From positions 1 through 7,041 of the forward strand of contig CAZVFR010000191.1 in assembly GCA_964626505.1 (NCBI GenBank): 7,041 nucleotides of DNA, read 5' to 3'. Origin of the DNA: CAZUGA01 sp964626505. GTDB lineage: Bacteria; Pseudomonadota; Gammaproteobacteria; Methylococcales; UBA1147. Below are positions 1-6,826 of this stretch, one piece after another. The notes under the pieces are model-generated. The model did not search any database and was not told the DNA's origin. It saw nothing but the letters and a program-made list of their open reading frames with translations. A program made the position numbers and the translations under genes. Each line of letters starts with the position of its first letter. Within the stretch, counting starts at the first letter, position 1.

Positions 1-1948
1 CACGAACCAAACGCGAAAAATGCTTTAAACCCTCTGCGTTTGTTTCGCGAGCGTAGCGCAAATTTTGGTAGGACCGAGTCACTTCATCAATCTTCAGATC
101 TAGATTTGGAAGTGCCGCTGCGGCACGCTTGGCGAAGTCTCCAGCGCCTTCGGTGTTGGTTCGCGTGATACCCCGCTTTGCGAGCTTTTTGCAGAAACGC
201 TGGTATAAGGCGATGGCTTTGTCCTCGCGCATCGATCGGTTGCCCAAAACCATCAGGGCAATCAATAGTAGTAAGATCGCGATCCCACTGACTAAAGCAA
301 CCACTCTATTTGCCAAATTCTTAATATTCCATCTCGAAAGGAGATCGTTTTGCAAATTAGCGTTGTAGGCGATAATGCGGCGGTGCCATGCGTGTTCGGC
401 CGCTGCCCAGGCATAGTGTATGTTCTGAATGAGATTGGAGAGCCCGGATCGTTCAAGGCTGCCGAAGCTGATTTCGCCTGTCGCGAGCTGGTCCAGTAGA
501 TCGATACCTTTTTCGATTCGCTCGGGTGCCACCGCTGAAGTTGGGTCGAGACGGACCCAGCCCTTGCCGCGTAGCCAAATTTCGGCCCAGGCGTGCGCAT
601 CGGCCTGGCGAATCTCGAGAAATTTTCCGACCGTATTGAATTCTCCACCCTGATAACCGGTTACTACTCTTGCGGGTATATTTGCCGCGCGCATCAGGTA
701 AACGAAAGCCGTTGCGTAGTGCTCGCAAAATCCTCTTCGCGATTCGAATAGAAACGACTCTATCGGATCAGTTTCGTACAGTGGTGGAGACAAGGTGTAA
801 AAGAATTCCTGGTCGTGAAAGTAGTTGAATGCTTGTCGAACGATCGCTGCGGGATTCGGATTCTTCTGTCGCCAGGATTCGACCAGGTTCGCGATTTGGT
901 GAGACGCTGGTTTGGGTAGTTGTAGCCCCATGCGCCTATCACGATTACTTAGCATTCCCGTGTTGTATTGGGTATTCGAACTCAAGGTGTACGAACGGCG
1001 TTTGGTAATGGGTTTTGCCGTGACCAATAGTAGGTCTGAAGTCTGACTGGCCCCGAATGGTTTTTCGGTGGGAGTATCCAGAGCAAAAAGCCACTTCTGC
1101 CGATGTGGTTCTAAGGTGACTGTATAACGATAGGTGTTGCCGGAGACCTGGATCTGGTTTTGCGCTAAGGGTGTTGGTTCTGCCATGGTCCACTGTTGGC
1201 CGTCCGTGTGCCAAAATACCGGGCCTCGCCAGTAACGTTCTTTCCTTGGAGGCGCCTTACCTTCAAAGTTGACCCGAAAGGCTACTTCGGCTGACTGACT
1301 AAGCTGGCTGATCTGTCCCGGGTTTAATGTATCGCTAAGGCCGGTTATTGCGATCCCGTCTTGTGCGACCAGTCCAAATTTCGGCGTAGCAATTCTTGGG
1401 AAGATCAGAAACAGCAAAACCATGATTGGGAATGCCTGACAAATCAACAGCGCGGAAAGTTTGAATTGTGATACCAGGTTTATAGCGTTGGCCGCATTAA
1501 GACTTATCAGGCTCACGATCAGCAGTCCGGTAACAACCAATACATAAAGCCCCATGAGCAAAGTTTGCGTATATAGAAATTGCGTTGTTGCGACAAAAAA
1601 TGACAGAAAAATTACTAAATATAAGTCACGCACCCGTTTAAGTTCCAGAAGCTTTAGACCTAACGCAACGATAAAAAAGCTGGTGCCGGCTTGTAAGCCT
1701 ATAAGCGTCTTGTGTTCCATAAATATCAGACTCACACTAGCAACGCTGATCAAAAACAATAGACCACGTCCTGGAAGCGATAGCTTGGTGGTGTTGCTGG
1801 ATAGTCTCCAGCCCAAAGCCAGAATAAAAAAAACGAAGATGGTCCAAGGAACGTGATTGACGTGAGGGAGCGTGACCAGAAAAGTTGTTATAAGCGAAAA
1901 CGATAAGGTGCTTTTTTCTATTTCCGGATTATTGGGTTTTGAGCGCAT
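1..1948 (-). CDS. tgpA: TgpA-type membrane transglutaminase (DUF3488 + transglutaminase core), 3' end cut by window
   Basis: Seen: an open frame from the ATG at 1948-1946 to the left edge without a stop, 649 codons, so only the extreme C-terminus is missing if it has the usual 650-680 residues. Residues about 15-190 hold several hydrophobic helices and match the DUF3488 region (LKLLELKRVRDLY, then QAFPIMVLLFLIFPRI). A periplasmic part follows, with TGLSDTLNPGQISQLSQSAE and a transglutaminase core whose triad is visible: Cys408 (RRGFCEHYATAF), His452 (QADAHAWAEIW) and Asp468 (WVRLDPTSAVAPERI). A last membrane helix lies near residues 550-570, with a cytoplasmic DUF4129-like tail. Known: P. aeruginosa TgpA has this architecture and is important for viability; its substrate is uncertain. 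It lies 13 bases downstream of the DUF58 gene and is probably cotranscribed. No in-frame alternative start lies just upstream; the Shine-Dalgarno is weak, which suggests translational coupling. Confidence 0.95.
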   Translation of the reverse strand, partial: MRSKPNNPEIEKSTLSFSLITTFLVTLPHVNHVPWTIFVFFILALGWRLSSNTTKLSLPGRGLLFLISVASVSLIFMEHKTLIGLQAGTSFFIVALGLKLLELKRVRDLYLVIFLSFFVATTQFLYTQTLLMGLYVLVVTGLLIVSLISLNAANAINLVSQFKLSALLICQAFPIMVLLFLIFPRIATPKFGLVAQDGIAITGLSDTLNPGQISQLSQSAEVAFRVNFEGKAPPRKERYWRGPVFWHTDGQQWTMAEPTPLAQNQIQVSGNTYRYTVTLEPHRQKWLFALDTPTEKPFGASQTSDLLLVTAKPITKRRSYTLSSNTQYNTGMLSNRDRRMGLQLPKPASHQIANLVESWRQKNPNPAAIVRQAFNYFHDQEFFYTLSPPLYETDPIESFLFESRRGFCEHYATAFVYLMRAANIPARVVTGYQGGEFNTVGKFLEIRQADAHAWAEIWLRGKGWVRLDPTSAVAPERIEKGIDLLDQLATGEISFGSLERSGLSNLIQNIHYAWAAAEHAWHRRIIAYNANLQNDLLSRWNIKNLANRVVALVSGIAILLLLIALMVLGNRSMREDKAIALYQRFCKKLAKRGITRTNTEGAGDFAKRAAAALPNLDLKIDEVTRSYQNLRYARETNAEGLKHFSRLVR

Positions 1949-1961
1949 AAAGTATTCGGAT

Positions 1962-2918
1962 TCAAAGCAAAGCGAGTGCTCGCAGGCATTTTGAGTGATG
2001 GCTGGCGCCCGCATCCGGGCCAATGCTCAGGTGAGGTAAACGCAAACCGTATTGGGCTCCGCTTTGCTCCGCGTCGATTATCCAACGGCAAAGCAAGCTA
2101 ATTCGTAATTCAAGCGTATCGCCCGGTGTTTGATCCAGATCCAGCCAAATTTCCGGCGATCTGTCGCCACCGTATTGTTTGGTATGTACACCGCGGCCTT
2201 TTGCGAAAGCTTGCCAGTGTATTTGCCGTAAAGAATCGCCATTTTGGTAGCTTTGCAGGCCGAAAAAGTCGTCTCCATCGGGATTGCGGGTTACAGCGTT
2301 CTGCGCCGACAAAAAGGTCTCGGATAATGCCACCGAATGTGCGGCAGGTTTTGGGTAAACCAGTATTCGTTGAGCAAAATTGATCGGCGACCAGGCTCGA
2401 AATAACCCGATCGGAAAATAGCTCGCGATCGTCACGGTGCCGAGTGTTTGCCAGCCGCGTGTATAGGTTTTTATTTTCATCACCGGCGAAGCCGTTGCCC
2501 GCGGTGTGATGCTGATTTGAGTGGTGTCTGCATGCTGCGCCGAAATACGCAGATTTATGCGCGGCAGCTCGGACGGATTGGTTATTAATAGCGTCACCTC
2601 TGCCAGATCGCCGGCGAACACCGGTGTCGATCGACCGACGTTGATGCTAAGCCCTGCCATAGAACGAAAATTATGTAGGACCGAAACCAGACAAACACTG
2701 CCCAACAAAAATGTCAGGATGAAACTCAGGTTATTGTTGTATACGACCGAAGCTGACAGCATGATGCCCAGCAATAGCCCGCAGCAAAGACCAGCTTTTG
2801 ACGGCAGGATAAATATCCGTCGATGCGACAATACCACAGCTGCAGCGGTCGGTTTTTCGCCAATAAAAAATCGGTTGGGGTGAAATCGTTCTTTTAGGGT
2901 AAGTTCCACAACGTGCAT
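1962..2918 (-). CDS. DUF58 domain membrane protein (MoxR-associated)
   Basis: A 318-residue protein. An in-frame TAG at 2924-2922 directly precedes the ATG, so this is the first possible ATG start. A short N-terminal arm with RRIFILPSKAGL leads into two membrane helices, about residues 41-60 and 63-82. A beta-rich segment follows (about 90-170), then the DUF58 signature at about 205-240: DDFFGLQSYQNGDSLRQIHW, followed by QAFAKGRGVHTKQYGG. Length and order match gammaproteobacterial DUF58 proteins encoded between moxR and tgpA. Family members are thought to be partners of MoxR ATPases, with a von Willebrand A-like fold in the C-terminal part; the biochemical role is not established. Here the gene is followed closely by tgpA, but moxR lies 1.1 kb upstream instead of adjacent. 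It therefore needs its own promoter or readthrough across the lipoprotein gene. No good Shine-Dalgarno is visible. Confidence 0.93.
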   Translation of the reverse strand: MHVVELTLKERFHPNRFFIGEKPTAAAVVLSHRRIFILPSKAGLCCGLLLGIMLSASVVYNNNLSFILTFLLGSVCLVSVLHNFRSMAGLSINVGRSTPVFAGDLAEVTLLITNPSELPRINLRISAQHADTTQISITPRATASPVMKIKTYTRGWQTLGTVTIASYFPIGLFRAWSPINFAQRILVYPKPAAHSVALSETFLSAQNAVTRNPDGDDFFGLQSYQNGDSLRQIHWQAFAKGRGVHTKQYGGDRSPEIWLDLDQTPGDTLELRISLLCRWIIDAEQSGAQYGLRLPHLSIGPDAGASHHSKCLRALALL

Positions 2919-3158
2919 AGACTAGAGTTGGTAGTGGATGGTCTTTTAGTATAGGCCAGAGCTCGAACAAGGCTTGGGTCTACCGTTTGCCCTGTGCCGA
3001 TACCTCTGTGACCTACAATGAGCATAATACAATTTTTCTGCCGTCCGATTTAAAGAGGTAGCTCTTATTTGGCCGGTGGAATGGTTCAACAGTACGTTGT
3101 GATCGTTAGCGTTTTTGTAGCATTATGACGCAACAAAGAGCTGTTTCGTTTGTCTATG
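2919..3158. other. Intergenic stretch upstream of the DUF58 gene, no gene seen
   Basis: About 240 bases between the DUF58 start codon and the large inverted repeat. Both strands are interrupted by stops and no family-like peptide, tRNA or convincing RNA fold was recognised. Apart from the weak -10 candidate at 2948-2953, nothing could be assigned. Confidence 0.5.
2948..2953 (-). promoter_or_regulatory. Possible -10 box for the DUF58-tgpA unit
   Basis: On the minus strand the hexamer TATACT lies about 30 bases before the DUF58 start codon. The -35 position at 17-bp spacing (CAAGCC) is poor, so this is only a candidate. Some promoter is expected in this gap because the usual upstream gene, moxR, is far away. 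Confidence 0.22.
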
Positions 3159-3319
3159 GGGTGCCTCTATTAAATCTGGGTAAGAAAGATTGAGATTCAG
3201 AATTTCCAAGAGCAAGGCGCTAAGGGTTTGGAATAGTTATTCTATTGGGAACCCTTAGCAACGCAGCACTTGGGAATTTTGAACTCAAGATGCTTATTCA
3301 TGAATTGATAGAGGTGCCC
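3159..3319. repeat. 161-bp near-palindromic repeat (MITE-like or dispersed palindromic element)
   Basis: Two 78-base arms surround a 5-base loop (TTATT, 3237-3241). The outer ends are GGGTGCCTCTAT (3159-3170) and ATAGAGGTGCCC (3308-3319), inverted with two mismatches. The inner arms share TTGAG, AATT-CCAAG and an exact GCTAAGGGTT / AACCCTTAGC pair. The centre, GAATAGTTATTC, is nearly palindromic. There is no coding capacity. No clear target duplication is seen: the left flank is CTATG and the right flank is TACAT. Such terminal-inverted-repeat elements without a transposase are usually non-autonomous mobile elements or dispersed palindromic repeats. If transcribed, either strand would fold into a very long hairpin that could hinder readthrough. 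Confidence 0.8.
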
Positions 3320-3354
3320 TACATAAAGCGTTCTTAAATTGCGGCTTGTGCATA

Positions 3355-3386
3355 TTGACAGATTCAAATGTACGGTGGGGTATAGA
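3355..3386 (+). promoter_or_regulatory. Candidate sigma-70 promoter of the Slp lipoprotein gene
   Basis: A perfect -35 hexamer TTGACA (3355-3360) is followed by a TATA-containing stretch. GGTATA at 3379-3384 gives an 18-bp spacer; TATAGA at 3381-3386 gives 20 bp. It starts 35 bases after the palindromic repeat and about 90 bases before the start codon. The -35 is excellent and the -10 only moderate. Confidence 0.35.
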
Positions 3387-3464
3387 AGACGGATTGATTC
3401 GTAGAGTTTATGAGTTGGGGTTGGCGATTTTTCTTGGGTGACTCATTATGGAGCACTTAATCGT

Positions 3465-3470
3465 GGGGAG
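3465..3470 (+). promoter_or_regulatory. Ribosome binding site that fixes the Slp start
   Basis: GGGGAG lies six bases before the ATG at 3477. It supports that codon over the in-frame ATG at 3438, which would add 13 polar residues in front of the lipoprotein signal peptide. Confidence 0.7.
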
Positions 3471-3476
3471 ATAATT

Positions 3477-4007
3477 ATGAGATGGGTCATAATTCTAGCT
3501 ATTTTACTATTGGGGGCATGCTCAAATTTGCCCACTGCTATCAAGGATGCGCCCTCGACCGAAGTTCAACTACAAGACGTGCAAAACAATATTGAAGCAT
3601 ACAAAGGTTCATCGGTGCGTTGGGGGGGTACTATCGTCCAAGTCGAAAATGATGAAGACGCAAGTTGGATACATGTGCTTTATTATCCCCTGAAAGGCTA
3701 TGGTCGACCGAGATTGAACCGGTCTTCGCAGGGACGTTTCCTGATGCATAGCGAGAAGTTTCTGGACCCTGCGGTATACGCTAAAGGTACTCAAATTACT
3801 GTTGCCGGTGTATTAACGGGTGACACGGAACGCATGATCGGCAAAAAGACATTAAAGTTGCCGGTAATCAACGTTAGCCACGACTACATTTGGCCCACCT
3901 ATAGTCGTTCAGGGTATTATGGTTCTTTGGGATTTTATCCGTATTATCGCTATGGCTTTTATAGCAGGCCCTATCTCTTTAACCGCAGTTATTTTGGGTG
4001 TTACTAG
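3477..4007 (+). CDS. Slp-family outer membrane lipoprotein
   Basis: 176 residues from the ATG at 3477, chosen because a GGGGAG ribosome binding site precedes it and translation then begins directly with a lipoprotein signal peptide. MRWVIILAILLLGAC has a basic Arg2, a hydrophobic core and the lipobox LLGAC with the lipidated Cys15. Ser follows the Cys, so Lol sorting to the outer membrane is expected. The body has the Slp/YeaY pattern: VRWGGTIVQVEN, then LYYPLKGYGRP, GRFLMHSEKFLDPAVYAKG, ITVAGVLTG, and a final valine/proline strand ending DYIWP. The last 35 or so residues form a Tyr/Phe/Gly/Ser-rich tail (SGYYGSLGFYPYYRYGFYSR) ending in FGCY. Slp proteins are starvation- or stationary-phase-linked outer membrane lipoproteins of unknown molecular role. 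The gene points toward moxR (convergent, 33 bases apart) and sits inside what is usually a continuous moxR-DUF58-tgpA cluster. Confidence 0.9.
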   Translation: MRWVIILAILLLGACSNLPTAIKDAPSTEVQLQDVQNNIEAYKGSSVRWGGTIVQVENDEDASWIHVLYYPLKGYGRPRLNRSSQGRFLMHSEKFLDPAVYAKGTQITVAGVLTGDTERMIGKKTLKLPVINVSHDYIWPTYSRSGYYGSLGFYPYYRYGFYSRPYLFNRSYFGCY

Positions 4008-4040
4008 TACGCCTCCAATCCAGCCAGAAAATCCTTTTTG

Positions 4041-4952
4041 CTAGGGGATCGGAACTTTTTCCACAAGGGGCTTAAACATAGTTTCGGAGTCAGTATCCGC
4101 AGTTCTCAACCGATGGTCGGTGACCGCGGCAAGAACCTGCTGGATATCCTCTGGAATAACAGCATCGCGATTATCCAGATAGGCCCAAGCTCGGGCCGCG
4201 TTTAGCAGTGCAAGACCGGCACGCGGTGACAGGCCAAACTGATATTCGGGTGCGCTACGGGTAAAATTCAGTATGGCCTGGAGATAATCCAATAAAGCCT
4301 CCGAGGTATACATATTTGACACTTCTGATTGGGCGCTAAGCAAATCTTGCGGAGGCAAACAGTTGGGCAGTGATTCGATCAGCTGGTGTCGATCTTTTCC
4401 CGTCAGCAAAGCGCGTTCTGCTTGATTATCCGGATAGCCCAATTCGATGCGCATCAGGAATCGGTCTAACTGCGACTCCGGTAACGGGAAGGTGCCAACT
4501 TGGTAGTTGGGGTTTTGCGTTGCGATCACGATGAAGGGTTCTGGAAGAGGGTAAGTTGTGGTGTCAACGGTAACCTGATGTTCTTCCATGGCTTCCAGTA
4601 ATGCGCTTTGAGCCTTGGGTGTGGAGCGGTTTATCTCGTCGGCCAAAATCATTTGGTTGAAAATAGGCCCGGCATGAAAGCTGAAGCTGTGGTTTTTCGC
4701 ATCGAATACCGCTGCGCCGAGGATATCCGCGGGAAGAAGGTCGCTGGTAAATTGAATGCGTTGAAATTTTAGCCCCAGGAGCACGGCCAGCGTATGCGCG
4801 AGTGTGGTTTTGCCAACACCGGGTATGTCTTCGATTAGCAAATGCCCGCGCGCCAGAATGCAGCACATCGCGAGCCTAAGTTGGTGTTCCTTGCCAAGAA
4901 TTATTGTGCCGGCAATATTTATCAGTTCGATAATTTTCTGGTGCATGGTCAT
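4041..4952 (-). CDS. MoxR-family AAA+ ATPase
   Basis: 303 residues. An in-frame TAA at 4958-4956 lies one codon before the ATG at 4952, so this or the ATG two codons later is the start. The motifs are in canonical order: Walker A GVGKTT (residues 45-50, Lys48) preceded by LLIEDIP; Walker B with ILADEINRSTPKAQSALLEA (Asp105, Glu106); sensor 1 in IATQNPNYQVGTFPLPESQ (Asn137); DRF with Arg154; and a sensor-2-like SPRAGLALL (Arg244). The C-terminal lid ends at VEKVPIP. MoxR ATPases are cytoplasmic chaperone-like proteins that act with DUF58 or von Willebrand A partners on client complexes. The expected partners, DUF58 and TgpA, lie downstream on the same strand but beyond a 1.1-kb interruption. 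No clear Shine-Dalgarno was seen. Confidence 0.95.
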   Translation of the reverse strand: MTMHQKIIELINIAGTIILGKEHQLRLAMCCILARGHLLIEDIPGVGKTTLAHTLAVLLGLKFQRIQFTSDLLPADILGAAVFDAKNHSFSFHAGPIFNQMILADEINRSTPKAQSALLEAMEEHQVTVDTTTYPLPEPFIVIATQNPNYQVGTFPLPESQLDRFLMRIELGYPDNQAERALLTGKDRHQLIESLPNCLPPQDLLSAQSEVSNMYTSEALLDYLQAILNFTRSAPEYQFGLSPRAGLALLNAARAWAYLDNRDAVIPEDIQQVLAAVTDHRLRTADTDSETMFKPLVEKVPIP

Positions 4953-4981
4953 AGCTTAGCGTATTAGATTTCTTAACTACC

Positions 4982-5179
4982 CAGCTTAGCCTCAAATTTA
5001 CCCGATTACGGTGTCACAAAAACGCCGGGAGCGTTTTTGAACAGCCAAAGGCTGGCCCGAAGGGCGGAACGCATGGACGCGTGAAGTAAAAATGCTCGTG
5101 TACACACGTACACGGCGCGTTTTCTCCTTGTACTCGTCTAAATTTGAGCGCAATCTGAGCAGTTACTGGCATTTTTAAG
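4982..5179. repeat. Hairpin-array intergenic repeat with flanking motifs
   Basis: An inverted pair CTCAAATTTA (4991-5000) / TAAATTTGAG (5139-5148) encloses a chain of small perfect hairpins: AAAAACGC-CGGGA-GCGTTTTT (5018-5038), CAGCC-AAA-GGCTG (5042-5054), GCCC-GAA-GGGC (5055-5065) and CGTGTAC-ACAC-GTACACG (5097-5114). The outer motifs CAGCTTAGCCTCAAATT (4982-4998) and GTTACT-GGC-ATTTTTAAG (5162-5179) recur around 6827-6874. No protein is encoded. It fills most of the 305-base gap between the divergent moxR and Nif3 genes, so their promoters must lie in or beside it. The style resembles dispersed intergenic repeats of marine gammaproteobacteria, which is a memory-based impression only. Confidence 0.75.
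5018..5038. terminator. Terminator-like hairpin, symmetric in both directions
   Basis: A perfect 8-bp stem AAAAACGC / GCGTTTTT with loop CGGGA, ending in a T run on either strand. It sits between two divergent start codons, so it does not end either neighbouring gene. It is more likely part of the repeat than a working terminator, although it could block readthrough. Confidence 0.35.
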
Positions 5180-5208
5180 TTCGCTGATTAGTTACTATCT
5201 TTTATACT
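5180..5208 (+). promoter_or_regulatory. Candidate promoter of the Nif3 gene
   Basis: A good -10 TATACT (5203-5208) lies 50 bases before the Nif3 start. With 17-bp spacing the -35 is TTCGCT (5180-5185), a weak match. It begins immediately after the repeat, so the repeat lies upstream of transcription. Confidence 0.35.
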
Positions 5209-5257
5209 GGCCAACGACACAATATAGCTATTGGAAATAATTTAGTATCGGAATTCG

Positions 5258-6019
5258 ATGACCAGACAAGAGTTAGATCAATTTTTCGATGTTCTTTTGT
5301 CTCCGGGCGATTTTCAGGACTATGGCCCCAATGGATTACAAATTGAAGGTTGTGAGAACATAACGAAGATAGCGTTCTCGGTTTCAGCTACTGCGGATTC
5401 GGTCGCTACTGCGGCGCGTAACGATGCCAACGCGATGGTAGTACACCATGGATTGTTTTGGAAATTTCATGGGCCTAGAACAATTACAGGAAGTTTCAAA
5501 AAGCGTATTTTCCCTCTAGTCCGAAATGATATCAGTCTTTACGGGTACCATTTGCCACTCGATGCTCATCTGGAAATAGGCAATGCGGCGAGTCTGGCCA
5601 AACGTATAGGTATACGCAATTATCAATCGTTTGGAGATTACAAAGGTTGTCCAACGGGTGTCATGGGGGAGTTAAAAAACCCACTGACTTCGGCGGAATT
5701 AACTGAACAGTTATCTGCGACATTGGATCATTCTGTGATGGTGGCCTGCCCGGACCCCGATCAGAGGATAAGGACAGTCGGAATCATCACCGGCGGTGCA
5801 AATAACGATTGGGTGCTGGCTGAGCGCCACGGATTGGATGCCTACATCACCGGGGAAATGAGCGAACACGATTGGCACGATAGCCGTGAGGCTGGAGTTC
5901 ATATGTTCGCCGGTGGACACCACGCCACCGAACGTTTCGGTATACAGGCGTTGATGGACAGAGTATTAACGGAATTCGATGTAGAAGGGTTTTTTATCGA
6001 CTGTGCTAATCCGGCTTAG
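5258..6019 (+). CDS. Nif3/YbgI-family dinuclear metal-binding protein
   Basis: 253 residues, close to the roughly 247 of E. coli YbgI. An in-frame TAG at 5243-5245 makes the ATG at 5258 the first start; GGA eight bases before it is a weak Shine-Dalgarno. The N-terminus carries the family motif YGPNGLQIEG. The metal ligands can be placed: His63-His64 in VVHHGLFW, Asp102 in HLPLDAHLEIGNA, and His221 with Glu225 in GGHHATERFG. The TGE motif (residues 198-200) and ITGGAN also fit. Family members are cytoplasmic, ring-shaped hexamers binding two metals per subunit. GTP cyclohydrolase-like and DNA- or metal-related roles have been proposed but none is settled for the bacterial proteins. It appears to be transcribed alone: divergent from moxR and 229 bases ahead of the next gene. 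All expected ligands are present, so it looks active. Confidence 0.94.
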   Translation: MTRQELDQFFDVLLSPGDFQDYGPNGLQIEGCENITKIAFSVSATADSVATAARNDANAMVVHHGLFWKFHGPRTITGSFKKRIFPLVRNDISLYGYHLPLDAHLEIGNAASLAKRIGIRNYQSFGDYKGCPTGVMGELKNPLTSAELTEQLSATLDHSVMVACPDPDQRIRTVGIITGGANNDWVLAERHGLDAYITGEMSEHDWHDSREAGVHMFAGGHHATERFGIQALMDRVLTEFDVEGFFIDCANPA

Positions 6020-6085
6020 GCGATTGATGGGTTGTAGAAAACTTTGGTTCGTTCTCCAAGACTACGAATCGGCGTGGATTACGCG

Positions 6086-6116
6086 CAAGGCTATGGCATA
6101 CACAAGCCTTGTGTTT
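6086..6116 (+). terminator. Possible terminator after the Nif3 gene
   Basis: A 7-bp stem CAAGGCT / AGCCTTG with a 12-base loop, followed by TGTTTT, 66 bases after the stop codon. An alternative shorter fold CACAAG-C-CTTGTG overlaps it. The T run is short, so this is a tentative call. Confidence 0.3.
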
Positions 6117-6248
6117 TGGAAAAAAAGTCAGCCAAATTGGGGAACGGAATAGCAGCGAATTAGATTTTTCTGGGAACTCTTCTAAAGTTAAGCTATAGGG
6201 TTAAAATTCGTGTTGGGCGCGATGTGTGGGCAAGCGGGGTAGCAAATC

Positions 6249-6785
6249 ATGGCAGTTCGAGAACTTAGAAATTTCCAACATTTAAGCTTCGAGAAGGGTG
6301 AGACGGTTTTTCATGCCGGAGACACCGGCAAGCACGCTTATTTGATCAATTCGGGGTCTATAAAATTGTACAAGATGGAGTCCGGCAAACAGGCAGTTTT
6401 GGGTTGTATGAAACCGGGTCAGGTATTGGGGGAAATGGCAATTATTACGGGTGCACCGCGGACGGCATCCGCTGAAGCTTTGGAACGTACCGAAGTGCTT
6501 GTTGTAGATGAGTCGGTTTTGCGGAATGTTTTAAGCCGGTGCTTACCCTTAGTCAAATCGCTGACCGAGCAGTTTATTCAGCGCATTCAGGATACGGAAC
6601 TAAAAATCAAACAGGGCCAGTTTGATTTCAGTGCTTCCCGCTGCTGTGAAATGGAGACAACCTTGCGACGCATTTTGGAAACTACCGACCAAGAGCTATC
6701 CGAATCGGATAGCGAGCATTCAGTAGATAAGCAGCTGTTGTCGAATATCAACCAGTCCTGTCTTCAGGTTTTGAAAGCATCCTGA
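6249..6785 (+). CDS. Single-domain cyclic-nucleotide-binding protein (no DNA-binding domain)
   Basis: 178 residues. An in-frame TAG at 6240-6242 and a GGGG ribosome binding site at 6236-6239 support the ATG at 6249. Residues about 10-100 form a Crp/cNMP-type beta-barrel: FEKGETVFHAGDTGKHAYLI, SGSIKLYK, and a phosphate-binding cassette GEMAIITGAPRTASAEA with Glu62, Arg71 and Thr72 in the positions that contact the cyclic nucleotide in Crp- and PKA-type domains. Ligand binding is therefore plausible. After a helix (LPLVKSLTEQFIQRIQDTELKI) there is no helix-turn-helix; the last 50 residues are polar and acidic (SESDSEHSVDKQ). It is shorter than Crp/Fnr regulators (about 210-240) because the DNA-binding domain is absent, not because of a frameshift. 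It may act as a cytoplasmic sensor or adaptor through protein contacts; the target is unknown. Neighbours give no strong hint. Confidence 0.88.
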   Translation: MAVRELRNFQHLSFEKGETVFHAGDTGKHAYLINSGSIKLYKMESGKQAVLGCMKPGQVLGEMAIITGAPRTASAEALERTEVLVVDESVLRNVLSRCLPLVKSLTEQFIQRIQDTELKIKQGQFDFSASRCCEMETTLRRILETTDQELSESDSEHSVDKQLLSNINQSCLQVLKAS

Positions 6786-6826
6786 CAGTCTTCAAGCTAG
6801 TAACCTAAAATCCGCAACAAACAATT

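Noticed and set aside
1554..1856. Plus-strand 100-codon frame
   Set aside because: Antisense to the hydrophobic N-terminal helices of tgpA, whose own frame is uninterrupted and family-like; the peptide has no recognisable features.
2521..2883. Plus-strand 120-codon frame
   Set aside because: Antisense shadow of the DUF58 gene, with no ribosome binding site and no family resemblance.
3159..3319. CRISPR-like or attachment-site interpretation of the palindrome
   Set aside because: There is a single inverted structure without spaced direct repeats, and no integrase, tRNA or cas gene is nearby.
3438..3476. Upstream in-frame ATG for the Slp lipoprotein (13 extra residues)
   Set aside because: It would bury the lipoprotein signal peptide behind a polar extension, and the strong GGGGAG site points to the ATG at 3477.
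4953..4990. Direct repeat AGCTTAGC at 4953 and 4983, 30 bases apart, before moxR
   Set aside because: Only 8 bases long; could be an operator but is equally consistent with chance or with a fragment of the adjacent repeat.
6183..6215. TAAAGTTA upstream of the cNMP gene, resembling a flagellar sigma-28 -35 element
   Set aside because: No GCCGATAA-like -10 at the required spacing, so the resemblance is limited to one half-site.
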